This document shows positions 8,416 to 16,928 of a stretch of 64,000 nucleotides of DNA, in pieces. Every line of letters starts with the position of its first letter. Within the stretch, counting starts at the first letter, position 1. The translations under genes and the position numbers were made by a program. This stretch comes from Desulfothermus sp964427155. GTDB taxonomy: Bacteria > Desulfobacterota > Desulfovibrionia > Desulfovibrionales > Desulfothermaceae. The notes under the pieces were generated by a model that did not search any database, was not told the DNA's origin, and was given only the letters and a program-made list of their open reading frames with translations. The DNA lies in NCBI GenBank assembly GCA_964427155.1, contig CAYRSC010000005.1:11812-75811 (forward strand). Direction: 5' to 3'.

Positions 8416-9978
8416 ATGAGAAAGATGGCACTGCTCATAATACCAATCCTCTTGCTGATAGGCAGGACCCCTTCCTATGGAAAGGAGTTAAAATTCGGGG
8501 TATTACCCTTTGTGGTGCACGGTCCTACACAATATCGTTATCTCGCTCCAGGGGTAATGTCCATGCTCTCCTCCAGGCTGAGCGAATCAGGGGAACTATC
8601 TCCTGTGAGCCTATCTGAATATCATCCTCCCTTTACCCAGGGAAATGCACAGAAAATAATGAGGGAAAAGGGACTGGATGTCATTCTTTGGGGGGATATT
8701 ACTGTAATACCCCCCAATATCAGCATTGATGTAAAGGTACTGGACAAAAAAAAGGGATTTTTTACCAAGGACCTAACCACCTCAGAAAATGACCTTATCC
8801 AGAATTTCAACGGTCTTGTAGAGAGGATAAAAGTGGCACTACTGGGACAAAAGGCCATGGCAAAGGCCTCTTCTCCTAAACCAACCATACCCGCCCCTGT
8901 TCCTCCTCCAGGACTCAATCCCGCATTTCAATATGAAATGCCCTCCAATGCCCGCAGGGGATTTATAAGGACCCAATCCCTTCCTTACAAAATGGTGAGT
9001 ATGGATGTGGGAGATGGCAATGGGGATGGTAAAAATGAGGTCTTTATAATAGACTCCCACAGGATATATGCCTATATAATGTTACATAATCGCTTAAAAC
9101 CCCTCGGTAAATTTGATGTGGGGAGCAATCACAGGCTCCTAAATATAAATCTTCTGGATACAGATAAAGACGGATGTGCAGAGATATATATATCTGCCAT
9201 GGATTCAGATAATTCAGTAAACTCTTTGGTACTAAGTTTTAAGAAAAATCGCTTTAAGGTCCTGGCAAAGCACATTGACTTCTTTTTGAATGTAAAAAGG
9301 CTTCCTCCAGACTTTTCACGCAGACTCGTTGGGGAAAAGATGGGAGTGGGGAGGCTCTTTGCCCCAGGGGTCCATGAGGTAATAAGGATGCGGGGAAGGT
9401 ATGTGCTTGGTCCATTACTGGACCTACCTGAGGGGGCAAATGTATTTAATTTTGCCTATCTTCCCCAAGGAAATTCTTACAAGGTCATAGTCTCTGACCT
9501 CTACGACCACCTAAAGGTCTATTCCGCTACCAATTCCTTTCTCTCTCGTACAGAAACCACATATGCGGCCTCTTCCATAGGTATAGAGTGCTCCAATGCC
9601 CTTCCTGGATTGGCAAATTACACCCAGGACCCAAAAAATATGTACTATCTCCCCACCCGCATAATCCCCTGCGACCTGGACCACAATGGAAAATTTGAAC
9701 TCATTGTTGCCCACAATATATCTATCTCTGCCATGTTCTTTCAAAGATTCAGAGAGTTTCCCCAGGGGCAGATCCACTGTCTCTTCTGGGATGGAGTGGG
9801 GCTCAACATCCAGTGGAAGACCAGGACCATCCAGGGAGCTATCCGAGACTATGGTATAAAGGACATTAATAACGATGGGAAAAGGGAGTTATATGTGGGT
9901 ATGACCACCTATCCTGGGCCAATGGGGTTTAGGGGGGTAAAGACTATTATCCTGGTATATCCCATAAAACATCCATGA
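8416..9978 (+). CDS. Secreted CsgG/FlgO-like plus VCBS/FG-GAP propeller protein
   Basis: The 520-residue protein has a signal peptide (about 1-22, ending PSYG). Next comes an N-terminal domain of the kind seen in CsgG, FlgO and LpoB-type envelope proteins (FGVLPFVVHG, then LSSRLS, then DVILWGDITVIP and ISIDVKVLD). After a proline-rich linker (about 153-170) there is a beta-propeller with acidic calcium-type loops: DGNGDGKNE, DTDKDGCAE, DLDHNGKFE and DINNDGKRE. It is therefore probably a periplasmic or outer-membrane-associated envelope protein. The ribosome-binding site AGGAGG lies inside the first codons of the divergent rsmF gene. Its process is unknown. Confidence 0.75.
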   Translation: MRKMALLIIPILLLIGRTPSYGKELKFGVLPFVVHGPTQYRYLAPGVMSMLSSRLSESGELSPVSLSEYHPPFTQGNAQKIMREKGLDVILWGDITVIPPNISIDVKVLDKKKGFFTKDLTTSENDLIQNFNGLVERIKVALLGQKAMAKASSPKPTIPAPVPPPGLNPAFQYEMPSNARRGFIRTQSLPYKMVSMDVGDGNGDGKNEVFIIDSHRIYAYIMLHNRLKPLGKFDVGSNHRLLNINLLDTDKDGCAEIYISAMDSDNSVNSLVLSFKKNRFKVLAKHIDFFLNVKRLPPDFSRRLVGEKMGVGRLFAPGVHEVIRMRGRYVLGPLLDLPEGANVFNFAYLPQGNSYKVIVSDLYDHLKVYSATNSFLSRTETTYAASSIGIECSNALPGLANYTQDPKNMYYLPTRIIPCDLDHNGKFELIVAHNISISAMFFQRFREFPQGQIHCLFWDGVGLNIQWKTRTIQGAIRDYGIKDINNDGKRELYVGMTTYPGPMGFRGVKTIILVYPIKHP

Positions 9979-9985
9979 GGTTCCC

Positions 9986-10309
9986 CTAAGGCATCCAATC
10001 CTCCAGGGGGACCTGCCTCTTGGTTGTAGGTTCCCCTTTATATTCAATCATAAGAAAGGGATAATTCCCAGGTGGCTCACTACACAAAAATATCTGAAAA
10101 GGCCTTTCCCTTAAAAGTGAAGAGAGATGGGTCCTGAGAGCAGGAAAATCCACAGATTCTAGGACCTCTTTTAAAAGTTCTATCTCCTGCTCCACCTCCT
10201 CTCCCCCTATCTCTCCCCTTATATATTTGCCCACCCGCAGGTTATAACATCTTTTTAACTCTGTCTGGATACAGTGAGAAGACAGATCCAGGGGGATCTT
10301 TATCTGCAT
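9986..10309 (-). CDS. Small conserved-looking hypothetical protein
   Basis: I do not recognise this 107-residue protein. It is preceded by a strong ribosome-binding site (GGAGG, 9 bases before ATG), which supports it as a real gene. It has a helical acidic middle (GGEEVEQEIELLKEVLESV) and a strand-rich C-terminus (PFLMIEYKGEP). There is no signal peptide or membrane segment. It lies just after the etfA terminator on the same strand, so it may be expressed by read-through, and it converges with the propeller-protein gene. Confidence 0.55.
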   Translation of the reverse strand: MQIKIPLDLSSHCIQTELKRCYNLRVGKYIRGEIGGEEVEQEIELLKEVLESVDFPALRTHLSSLLRERPFQIFLCSEPPGNYPFLMIEYKGEPTTKRQVPLEDWMP

Positions 10310-10323
10310 ACAACCTTCCCTCC

Positions 10324-10353
10324 AAAAAAGAAGGGGGCATCCCCTGCCCCCTT
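10324..10353 (-). terminator. Rho-independent terminator after etfA
   Basis: On the minus strand a 9-bp stem, AAGGGGGCA/TGCCCCCTT with loop GGGGA, is followed by a TTCTTTTTT tract. This closes the fatty-acid oxidation operon downstream of etfA. Confidence 0.85.
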
Positions 10354-10400
10354 AAGCCTATATCTGGATGAAAGGAAAGCCCGTCCTTCTTTAAAGGTAT

Positions 10401-11375
10401 CTATTTCATCTCCTTGACCTTCTCTGTAAGTACAGGCACAAACTCCAGAAGGTCTTCCACCACTCCCACATCGGCCACCTGAAAGATAGGGGCCTTGGGG
10501 TTGGTATTTACTGCCACGATAAATGGATTTCCCTTAATCCCTGCCACATGTTGAAATGCGCCGCTTATTCCAAGGGCAATATAGACCTTTGGTTTTACAG
10601 TCTTTCCAGAGGTACCAACCTGTCTTGAACGGTCCATCCACTTGGCGTCAACAATGGGTCTAGAGCAAGAGACCACTCCTCCAAGGGCCTCTGCCAGCTC
10701 TTCTGCAATCTCAATATTCTCTTCCTCTCCAATTCCACGACCAACAGAGACCAGGATGTCTGCAGCAGTAATATCCACATCCCCTGCCTCTGCCTCTTTC
10801 ACCTCTATAAACTTACGTTTTGCATCTACCTCGCCAGCCTCGGCACTCTTATCCACTACTGTCCCACTCTCAGACTTGGACTCATCGGCCTCAAAACTCC
10901 CAGGTCTCACCGTCACAACAACGCCCTCTCTCATGTCACACTCCACATGGGTGTGGACCTGACCTGCAAACTCCTGACGAACCACCACCATCTTATCCCC
11001 TTCCACCTTGTCTATATCTACAATATCAGGGAGATAAGAGGCCCCAAGTTTCACAGAAAGGCCTGGGCCAAGGTCAATACCAAAGGTGTCATGGGGTATG
11101 AGACACACACATCCCTTTGGAAGCAGGTTCACCAGCATAGGACGCACCACTTCTGCATTGGGATATGTAAGAGAGGCACTCTCCACCTTCCATACCTCTG
11201 GATAGGTCTTTGCCGCCTCTTCAGAGGCCTTATTTAGGGCGTCCCCAGAACCAAAGACCAGGGCAACCACCTTGGCAGAATCATCTATCTTCCTGGCGGC
11301 ATTTATAAGCTCAAGGGCAGAGTCATCAAGTACCCCATCTGCATGTTCAATATATGCAAAAATTTCCCTGCTCAT
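10401..11375 (-). CDS. etfA: Electron transfer flavoprotein alpha subunit (set 1)
   Basis: The 324-residue protein carries the C-terminal FAD-binding domain of EtfA: a VGRGIG motif near 210, RQVGTSGKTVKP near 251, then LGISGAFQHVAG near 270, and VNTNPKAPIFQVAD near 290. Together with EtfB it accepts electrons from acyl-CoA dehydrogenases. Its ATG overlaps the etfB stop by one base (TAATG), so the two are translationally coupled. It is the last gene of the tetR-acd-emo-etfB-etfA operon and is followed by a strong terminator. The neighbouring membrane FeS protein is the likely electron acceptor. Confidence 0.96.
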   Translation of the reverse strand: MSREIFAYIEHADGVLDDSALELINAARKIDDSAKVVALVFGSGDALNKASEEAAKTYPEVWKVESASLTYPNAEVVRPMLVNLLPKGCVCLIPHDTFGIDLGPGLSVKLGASYLPDIVDIDKVEGDKMVVVRQEFAGQVHTHVECDMREGVVVTVRPGSFEADESKSESGTVVDKSAEAGEVDAKRKFIEVKEAEAGDVDITAADILVSVGRGIGEEENIEIAEELAEALGGVVSCSRPIVDAKWMDRSRQVGTSGKTVKPKVYIALGISGAFQHVAGIKGNPFIVAVNTNPKAPIFQVADVGVVEDLLEFVPVLTEKVKEMK

Positions 11376-12157
11376 TACTTAATTCCTCCTTTGGCTTTCA
11401 AAAGTTCTACCAGCTTCTCTGCAATCTCCTCCATATCTCCCTCAAGGATCTCAGCGCCTTCACCCATCTCTGGCACAAAGTAATCCAGCCTCTTTACCCT
11501 GGGAGCCACTTCCTCCTCTGAAAGACCAAGCTCAGAGAGGTCCATCTCTGGAATGTCTACCCCTGCAACCTTTCTAATCCCTCTGATACCCACATACCTG
11601 GGCTCATTGATACCTGTCTGGATAGATAGGACACAAGGCATAGATATCTCACTTATCTCCTGACTGCCTCCTTCAATCTCCCTTCCTATCTTGAGGGTCT
11701 TATCATCCACTACCTCAATATAATTTACCAGGGATGCATAAGGGAGATCCAGCAATGCCGCAAGCATCCCACCCACCTGGGCGCATCCATCGTCCGCCTG
11801 GGCACCAGTGAGGATGAGGTCATAACTGCCCTTTTCCACCACGGCCTTGAGGGCCTTGGCTATCCCCAGACCATCAGTGGACTCTAGGGCCTCATCATTC
11901 ACATGAATACCCTTGTCTGCCCCCATTGCCATCTCTCTTCTCAACACCTCATCACTCTCTTCATCCCCCACAGTAACCACAGTCACAGAACCGCCCACCT
12001 TGTCGCGGATCTGAATGGCCTCTTCCACTGCATAATTGTCCCACTCATTCACAGAATAGACAAGGTCATCCCTCTCAATATCAGTGCCATCGGAATTTAT
12101 CTCAATCTCGTTCTCTGCGGTATCTGGCACCCTTTTTACGCATACTAATATCTCCAT
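11375..12157 (-). CDS. etfB: Electron transfer flavoprotein beta subunit (set 1)
   Basis: This 260-residue EtfB starts MEILVCVKRVPDT. I chose ATG 12157 because GGAGG lies 5 bases upstream; the in-frame GTG at 12163 overlaps that ribosome-binding site. The nucleotide-binding segment reads TGAQADDGCAQVGG, unlike the GRQAIDGDTAQVGP form in the second EtfB of this window. It lies between the membrane FeS oxidoreductase and etfA. The context (acd, HdrD-like protein, etfB, etfA) matches ETF sets that deliver electrons to menaquinone in syntrophic fatty-acid oxidisers. Confidence 0.95.
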   Translation of the reverse strand: MEILVCVKRVPDTAENEIEINSDGTDIERDDLVYSVNEWDNYAVEEAIQIRDKVGGSVTVVTVGDEESDEVLRREMAMGADKGIHVNDEALESTDGLGIAKALKAVVEKGSYDLILTGAQADDGCAQVGGMLAALLDLPYASLVNYIEVVDDKTLKIGREIEGGSQEISEISMPCVLSIQTGINEPRYVGIRGIRKVAGVDIPEMDLSELGLSEEEVAPRVKRLDYFVPEMGEGAEILEGDMEEIAEKLVELLKAKGGIK

Positions 12158-12171
12158 AAGCACCTCCCCAC

Positions 12172-14238
12172 TTATTCAATTATTAATTGTTTTAGGATTA
12201 GCTCTGTCAGGTCCATTACCTGAATTTTTCCCTCAAATCCAGTAGTTTTTACGCCATCCTCCAGATTAACCAGACAAAAAGGACATGCCACCACTATGCG
12301 ATTGGCCCCAACCTCATCTGCCATCCTTACCCTTACCTGACCCATCCTCTGTTCTTCAACGGGTTCATAAAATAGCATAAGGCCCCCGCCTCCACAACAA
12401 AAAGACCGGTCCCTGCATCTCTCCATCTCCACCCTTTTCAGTCCAGGAATACTGTCTAAGACCTGGCGTGGGACATCGTAGAGGAGGTTATGTCTTCCCA
12501 GGTAACAGGGGTCATGATAGGTAAAAACCAACGTGGGATCATCTATGGGCTTGAATCTAAGTCTCCCCTCCTTTATCTTACGCAAGATATATTCGCTGAT
12601 ATGCTCCACAGGAGGGATACCCTCATAGTCTTTTTTGAGGGCATTGTAGGCATGGGGATCTGCAGTAACAATACGGGAGGCACCAGAGGAGAGGATGGCA
12701 TCAATATTGTGCTCCTTCAAGGTCTGAAAGAGCATCTCCTCTCCAAAGCGTCGCACCTCATGACCACTGTCCTTTTCTGCCTTCCCCAGGATGCCAAAGT
12801 CCTCTTCACACACAGTCATTATCTGGACCACTGCCCTTGCAATCTCATTGAGACGCTCATCATAGGAAGTGGCACTATCCACAAAAAACAAGGTCTCCAC
12901 CTGTTTCTTCTTCCCCACCACAGGCACCTTTATCCCTTCAGGGAGAGATTTGGTCCAATCTGCCCTCTTTTTCTCCATTTTGCCATAGGGATTCCCTCTC
13001 TTGGTAAGGGCATTTAAGGGTTTTTGAAGGGATTGGGGCACCATGCCTTCATCCACCATTCCCCTTCTAAGGTCCACTATCTTGTCTATATACTCGTTTA
13101 ACACAGGACATTCCTCTTCACATGCCCCACAGGTGGTGCAGGACCAGATCTCATCCTCTTCATAAATGGTCCCAATAAGGGGTTCTCTGGGACTTATCTC
13201 TCCAACCACAGGGAAACGTTTGAATATATGGTCCCTCGCCTTTATGGTCAAAAATCGGGGAATTAGAGGTCTCCCAACGGTATTTGCAGGACAATTGTCT
13301 GCACACCTTCCACAATCCACACAGGTATAAAAGTCCAACAGGTGTTTCCAGGTAAAATCCTCCAGATACTTAACCCCAAAGGATTCCAGTTCATCTAGTT
13401 CCTCTTCTGTAATCCCCCACCTCACTGGTTTTACCTTTCCTCTATCTAGCTTACGAAAATATACGTTAAAGATAGAGGTGATAACATGAAAATGCTTTCC
13501 AAAGGGAAGAAAACACAGAAAGAAGAAAAAGGTAAGGTCATGGGCAAAGTAGGAGGCAGTATTCAAAAACTGCAACAGGCCCCTGGGGGCACCTTTCAAT
13601 ATCTTTGCAAAGAACCAGGCAATGGTGAGAGGGGGCAGATACTCTGGATGCAATCCCGCCTGATACTGGGCCGCCACCAGAGATGCGCTATATAAACTTT
13701 CAAAGATCATGAGGGAACTAATAAGCCCCAGGACAAACAGGGCCTCAAAGGTATGATCTTTTCCATACTTTTCAGGAACTTTGTATCTCTCTGGAGTAAA
13801 TATTCCCCTCCTTATTGCCGCCACAATACATGCTATAAAGACAAAGGTGGCCGCATAGTCCTTTAAGAAGTCATATATGCTCCCCAAAAATCCACCTAGA
13901 CCTGGAAATACAAAATCGGGCTTAAATCCTATTATCACCAATGAGATAGAACGCACAGACAGGATGAGAAATCCTGCAAATATGACAATATGTATTATCC
14001 CTGCAACTAGATATCTGGGATGTTTGTACTGGCCGAGCCAGTATTTTACCAGCCCCTTCAACCTCTCTCCTACCCTGTCAAACCGGGGGTCTGGCTGGGC
14101 CTTTGCCAGGGGAATAAGCCTCCTGGCCATTATATAGGCAAAGGCACCTATACCTATAAGGGGAATGAGCACAGCAAATACTGCCCCTGATATCCCCAGC
14201 AGAGAGATCTTGGCCACTGGAGTTAATGCCATTTCCAT
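12172..14238 (-). CDS. Membrane HdrD-like FeS protein, probable ETF:menaquinone oxidoreductase
   Basis: The 688-residue protein has about six N-terminal membrane helices (1-260) with a NarI-like cytochrome b layout. Two [4Fe-4S] motifs follow (Cys306/309/312/316 and Cys367/370/373/377), then two CCG-type domains. The second CCG domain is intact (Cys578, Cys608, Cys614-Cys615 in CCGGGG). The first has lost its cysteines (SAT at 455-457, DSG at 490-492, SGAS at 518-521). Proteins of this layout next to etfBA have been described as ETF:menaquinone oxidoreductases (EMO) in Syntrophus-type bacteria. The likely role is oxidation of reduced ETF with electron transfer to membrane menaquinone. Confidence 0.88.
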   Translation of the reverse strand: MEMALTPVAKISLLGISGAVFAVLIPLIGIGAFAYIMARRLIPLAKAQPDPRFDRVGERLKGLVKYWLGQYKHPRYLVAGIIHIVIFAGFLILSVRSISLVIIGFKPDFVFPGLGGFLGSIYDFLKDYAATFVFIACIVAAIRRGIFTPERYKVPEKYGKDHTFEALFVLGLISSLMIFESLYSASLVAAQYQAGLHPEYLPPLTIAWFFAKILKGAPRGLLQFLNTASYFAHDLTFFFFLCFLPFGKHFHVITSIFNVYFRKLDRGKVKPVRWGITEEELDELESFGVKYLEDFTWKHLLDFYTCVDCGRCADNCPANTVGRPLIPRFLTIKARDHIFKRFPVVGEISPREPLIGTIYEEDEIWSCTTCGACEEECPVLNEYIDKIVDLRRGMVDEGMVPQSLQKPLNALTKRGNPYGKMEKKRADWTKSLPEGIKVPVVGKKKQVETLFFVDSATSYDERLNEIARAVVQIMTVCEEDFGILGKAEKDSGHEVRRFGEEMLFQTLKEHNIDAILSSGASRIVTADPHAYNALKKDYEGIPPVEHISEYILRKIKEGRLRFKPIDDPTLVFTYHDPCYLGRHNLLYDVPRQVLDSIPGLKRVEMERCRDRSFCCGGGGLMLFYEPVEEQRMGQVRVRMADEVGANRIVVACPFCLVNLEDGVKTTGFEGKIQVMDLTELILKQLIIE

Positions 14239-14268
14239 AGATTTTCACCTCACATTAAAATTATTAGA

Positions 14269-14291
14269 GGGGCCACCACTGGGATGGCCCC
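14269..14291 (-). terminator. Hairpin between acd and the membrane FeS gene
   Basis: The 7-bp GC stem GGGGCCA/TGGCCCC with a 9-base loop sits in the only sizeable gap of the operon. On the transcribed strand it is followed by TCTAATAATTTT, not a clean U run. It could be a leaky terminator or an RNA-processing site that lowers emo-etfBA expression relative to acd. Confidence 0.45.
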
Positions 14292-14301
14292 GGTTTTTTT
14301 A

Positions 14302-16119
14302 CTACTTACCCCCAAAAGAATCCTCTTCAATGCTAACAACTGTGTCCTTCATGTTCATTATCATGTTCATCTTCCCCATGGTCACTGGCAAGACATAATG
14401 GGTAAAGAACTCAATGTTCTTTAGCTGGCCCTGATAGAAGGGTATATCCTTCTTCTTTGCCTTTTCCAATTTCTTAGCGGCAACTGCAGCCCTCCACAGG
14501 AGCATCCAGGCCATAATCACATCCCCCACCACCTCCATAAATGGATATGCATGGGCAAAGGCGGTTAGGATCTCAGCACTCATGGCCTTTCCTCCAATGG
14601 TCATGGCCACCTCTCCTAACCTGTTAAGGGCCTTCTCCAGTTCCTGGGCATAAGGGGCCAGAGAATCTATTGCCTTTGCATCTGCAAGGGTCTTCTGGAT
14701 CTCTCCCATTACATCCATAATGGCCTTTCCTTTCTTAAGACCCAGCTTTCTTCCCAACAGGTCCATGGCCTGGATACCATTTGTACCCTCATATATCATT
14801 GTAATACGACAGTCCCTCACATATTGTTCCATGGGATATTCCTTGGTATATCCATAACCACCAAAGACCTGTACCCCCAGATTGCATACCTCATAGGCAC
14901 GGTCCGTTCCATAACCCTTACAAATTGGAATAAGCACATCTATTATGTTCTGATATTTTTCTGCCTCTTCTTCTTTATCCGTGGCCCGTTTGAGGTCCTC
15001 CAGAAGTCCCACATACCACAATAGGGACCTGAGTCCCTCAACAAAGACCTTCATCTGCATGAGCATCCTTCTTACATCAGGATGCTGAATAATGGGCACT
15101 GGAGGGGCACTCTTGTCCAGCAGGTCCTTGAGGTGCCTCCCCTGGACCCTCTGCCTGGCATAATTCACCGCCTCAATAAAAGAGGCTGAGGCAAGGGCCG
15201 CTCCCTGGGAACCCACCAGGAGCCTGGCCTGATTCATCATCAAAAACATCTCCCTCATCCCCTTATTTTCCTGCCCCAGGAGGAGACCACGACATTTTCC
15301 CTTGCTTCCCAGGGTGAGAGAACAGGTGGAAGAGCCATGAATTCCCATTTTCTCTTCCACACCTGTGCATATTACATCATTAAACTCTCCCATGGAGCCG
15401 TCTTCATTCACCCAATATTTAGGCACAATAAAAAGGGAGATCCCTGCAGTCCCTGGAGGGGCCCCCTCTATCCTGGCCAGGACAGGATGAATAATGTTTT
15501 CCGTAAGGTCCTGCTCTCCACCGGTTATAAATATCTTATTTCCTGTAATAGAATAGGTGCCATCCTCATTCTTCACCGCAGTGGTGGTAAGGGCACCCAC
15601 GTCAGAGCCTGCCTGGGGCTCAGTGAGAAGCATGGTCCCTCCCCACTCACCAGTATAGAGCTTCTTCAAAAACATCTTTTTCTGCTGATCTGTGCCAAAT
15701 GCCTCAATGAGATGACCTGCTCCAATAGTGAGTCCAATATAGAGCTGAAGGGCACAGTTTGCACCTATAAAAAGATCACTGGCGGCCATGGCCACTGAAC
15801 GAGGCATCCCCTGTCCTCCCCAATCGGGATTCTCAGACATGCCTATCCATTCACCCTCCTTGAGGACCTCATAGGCCCTGTGAAATTCCTCAGGGACCTT
15901 TACCACACCATCTTCAAATACGATTCCCTTTTCATCGCCCACCTTATTCGTGGGAAGAAGTTCCTTTACTGCAACATTGCGAGCCTCCTTCAAGATCAGC
16001 TCAATGGTCTTCTTGTTGAATTCCCCATACTTTTCATAGGTCTTACTGAGCTTATCCACCTCTAACTGCTCAAAAAGTACAAAATCAACATCTCTGCGGT
16101 CTGCTAATACCTGTGCCAT
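14302..16119 (-). CDS. Acyl-CoA dehydrogenase, long type with C-terminal extension
   Basis: This 605-residue flavoprotein has the acyl-CoA dehydrogenase core: LTEPQAGSDVGAL near 166, the FAD-binding middle domain, EKMGIHGSSTCSL, and a C-terminal helical domain with FGGYGYTKEYP and the catalytic-Glu motif IYEGTNGIQAMD. It exceeds the roughly 380-residue standard because of N- and C-terminal extensions like those of the AcdC/DmdC-type dehydrogenases. It follows tetR by 30 bases and precedes the emo-etfBA genes, so its electrons probably pass through that ETF to menaquinone. Substrate chain length cannot be read from sequence; long or medium acyl chains are plausible. Confidence 0.93.
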   Translation of the reverse strand: MAQVLADRRDVDFVLFEQLEVDKLSKTYEKYGEFNKKTIELILKEARNVAVKELLPTNKVGDEKGIVFEDGVVKVPEEFHRAYEVLKEGEWIGMSENPDWGGQGMPRSVAMAASDLFIGANCALQLYIGLTIGAGHLIEAFGTDQQKKMFLKKLYTGEWGGTMLLTEPQAGSDVGALTTTAVKNEDGTYSITGNKIFITGGEQDLTENIIHPVLARIEGAPPGTAGISLFIVPKYWVNEDGSMGEFNDVICTGVEEKMGIHGSSTCSLTLGSKGKCRGLLLGQENKGMREMFLMMNQARLLVGSQGAALASASFIEAVNYARQRVQGRHLKDLLDKSAPPVPIIQHPDVRRMLMQMKVFVEGLRSLLWYVGLLEDLKRATDKEEEAEKYQNIIDVLIPICKGYGTDRAYEVCNLGVQVFGGYGYTKEYPMEQYVRDCRITMIYEGTNGIQAMDLLGRKLGLKKGKAIMDVMGEIQKTLADAKAIDSLAPYAQELEKALNRLGEVAMTIGGKAMSAEILTAFAHAYPFMEVVGDVIMAWMLLWRAAVAAKKLEKAKKKDIPFYQGQLKNIEFFTHYVLPVTMGKMNMIMNMKDTVVSIEEDSFGGK

Positions 16120-16149
16120 AATGATTCTCCTTTTTTTATTTTTAACGTG

Positions 16150-16749
16150 TTATTTACCTATTCCCTTGATTATCAGATCAACCAAGGGCTGCGCCATTGA
16201 AGTCAGAGAATATTTTTTAGAGGAATAGAGCCACGTTGTTATTACCTCATCTATAGCCCCTACCATAAGCTGTTTCACAAGGGGAATGGACAAGTCCTCC
16301 CGAATGGTGCCCTCCCTTTGTCCCAGCTCCACTATCTCCTTTACTATTTCCTGATACATATTGGACATCTCCCTTATCTTGTCGTCAGAGAGATGTCTCC
16401 TCCTCTTTGCCTCTACCTCATAGACAATGGCCATCTCCCTATTCTGCTCAAAGGCATTTAGATGGGAATAGACCAGCCTCCTGAGTTTGTCTATTGCGTC
16501 TCTACCCTTATCCACCTCCTGCTTAAAGCGAGAAAACACCTCCTTTGTCTTAAAATCAAAAAAACTCCTCAGAATATCGTCCTTGTTTTTGAAATATAGA
16601 TAAATGGTACCATCTGCTACTCCAGCCTCCCTAGCAATCTGAGAAACAGTGGAACGATAATATCCATGGCGGGAAAAGGTCCTTATGGCGGCCTCCAGTA
16701 TCTTTAGATACTTTTCATTCTTCTTCACATCTCTATCCGGGGATTTCAT
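16150..16749 (-). CDS. TetR-family regulator, FadR/PsrA-like
   Basis: The 199-residue protein has an N-terminal TetR helix-turn-helix (about 12-60: ILEAAIRTFSRHGYYRSTVSQIAREAGV, then GTIYLYFKNKDDIL) and a helical ligand-binding C-terminal domain. It is the first gene of an acyl-CoA dehydrogenase/ETF operon. A palindrome 55 bases upstream of its start matches the operator pattern of Bacillus-type FadR. It is therefore probably an acyl-CoA-responsive repressor controlling itself and the operon. The family is certain; ligand and regulon are inferred. Confidence 0.9.
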   Translation of the reverse strand: MKSPDRDVKKNEKYLKILEAAIRTFSRHGYYRSTVSQIAREAGVADGTIYLYFKNKDDILRSFFDFKTKEVFSRFKQEVDKGRDAIDKLRRLVYSHLNAFEQNREMAIVYEVEAKRRRHLSDDKIREMSNMYQEIVKEIVELGQREGTIREDLSIPLVKQLMVGAIDEVITTWLYSSKKYSLTSMAQPLVDLIIKGIGK

Positions 16750-16803
16750 GGTTATCGCCTACACCTTTTTTGTTTAACCTATTAAAATATCATACAAAAA
16801 AAA

Positions 16804-16821
16804 TGAATGAGCATTCATTCA
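16804..16821. promoter_or_regulatory. FadR-type operator palindrome
   Basis: TGAATGA-GCAT-TCATTCA is a perfect 7-bp inverted repeat with a 4-base spacer. It fits the known Bacillus FadR box layout (TGAATGA, four bases, TCATTCA). It lies between the predicted promoter and the tetR start, as expected for autorepression. Confidence 0.8.
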
Positions 16822-16827
16822 CGATTC

Positions 16828-16856
16828 CCTTAGCAAACTTTAAGTAAATATGTCAA
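16828..16856 (-). promoter_or_regulatory. Putative sigma-70 promoter of the fatty-acid operon
   Basis: On the minus strand a perfect TTGACA (16856-16851) is followed after 17-18 bases by a weak -10 (CTAAGG/TAAGGG). The FadR-type palindrome lies immediately downstream. The -35 and the position relative to the operator are the main support. Confidence 0.45.
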
Positions 16857-16928
16857 GATGGCAAGGGGAAAAACCAAGGGGTGTAAAAAAAGGGTGTGCA
16901 AACATAGAGAAGAGGGGGAAGGAGCCAA

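Noticed and set aside
12490..13017. A 175-codon + strand frame opposite the membrane FeS protein
   Set aside because: It is the antisense shadow of cysteine-motif-bearing coding sequence, with no start signal.
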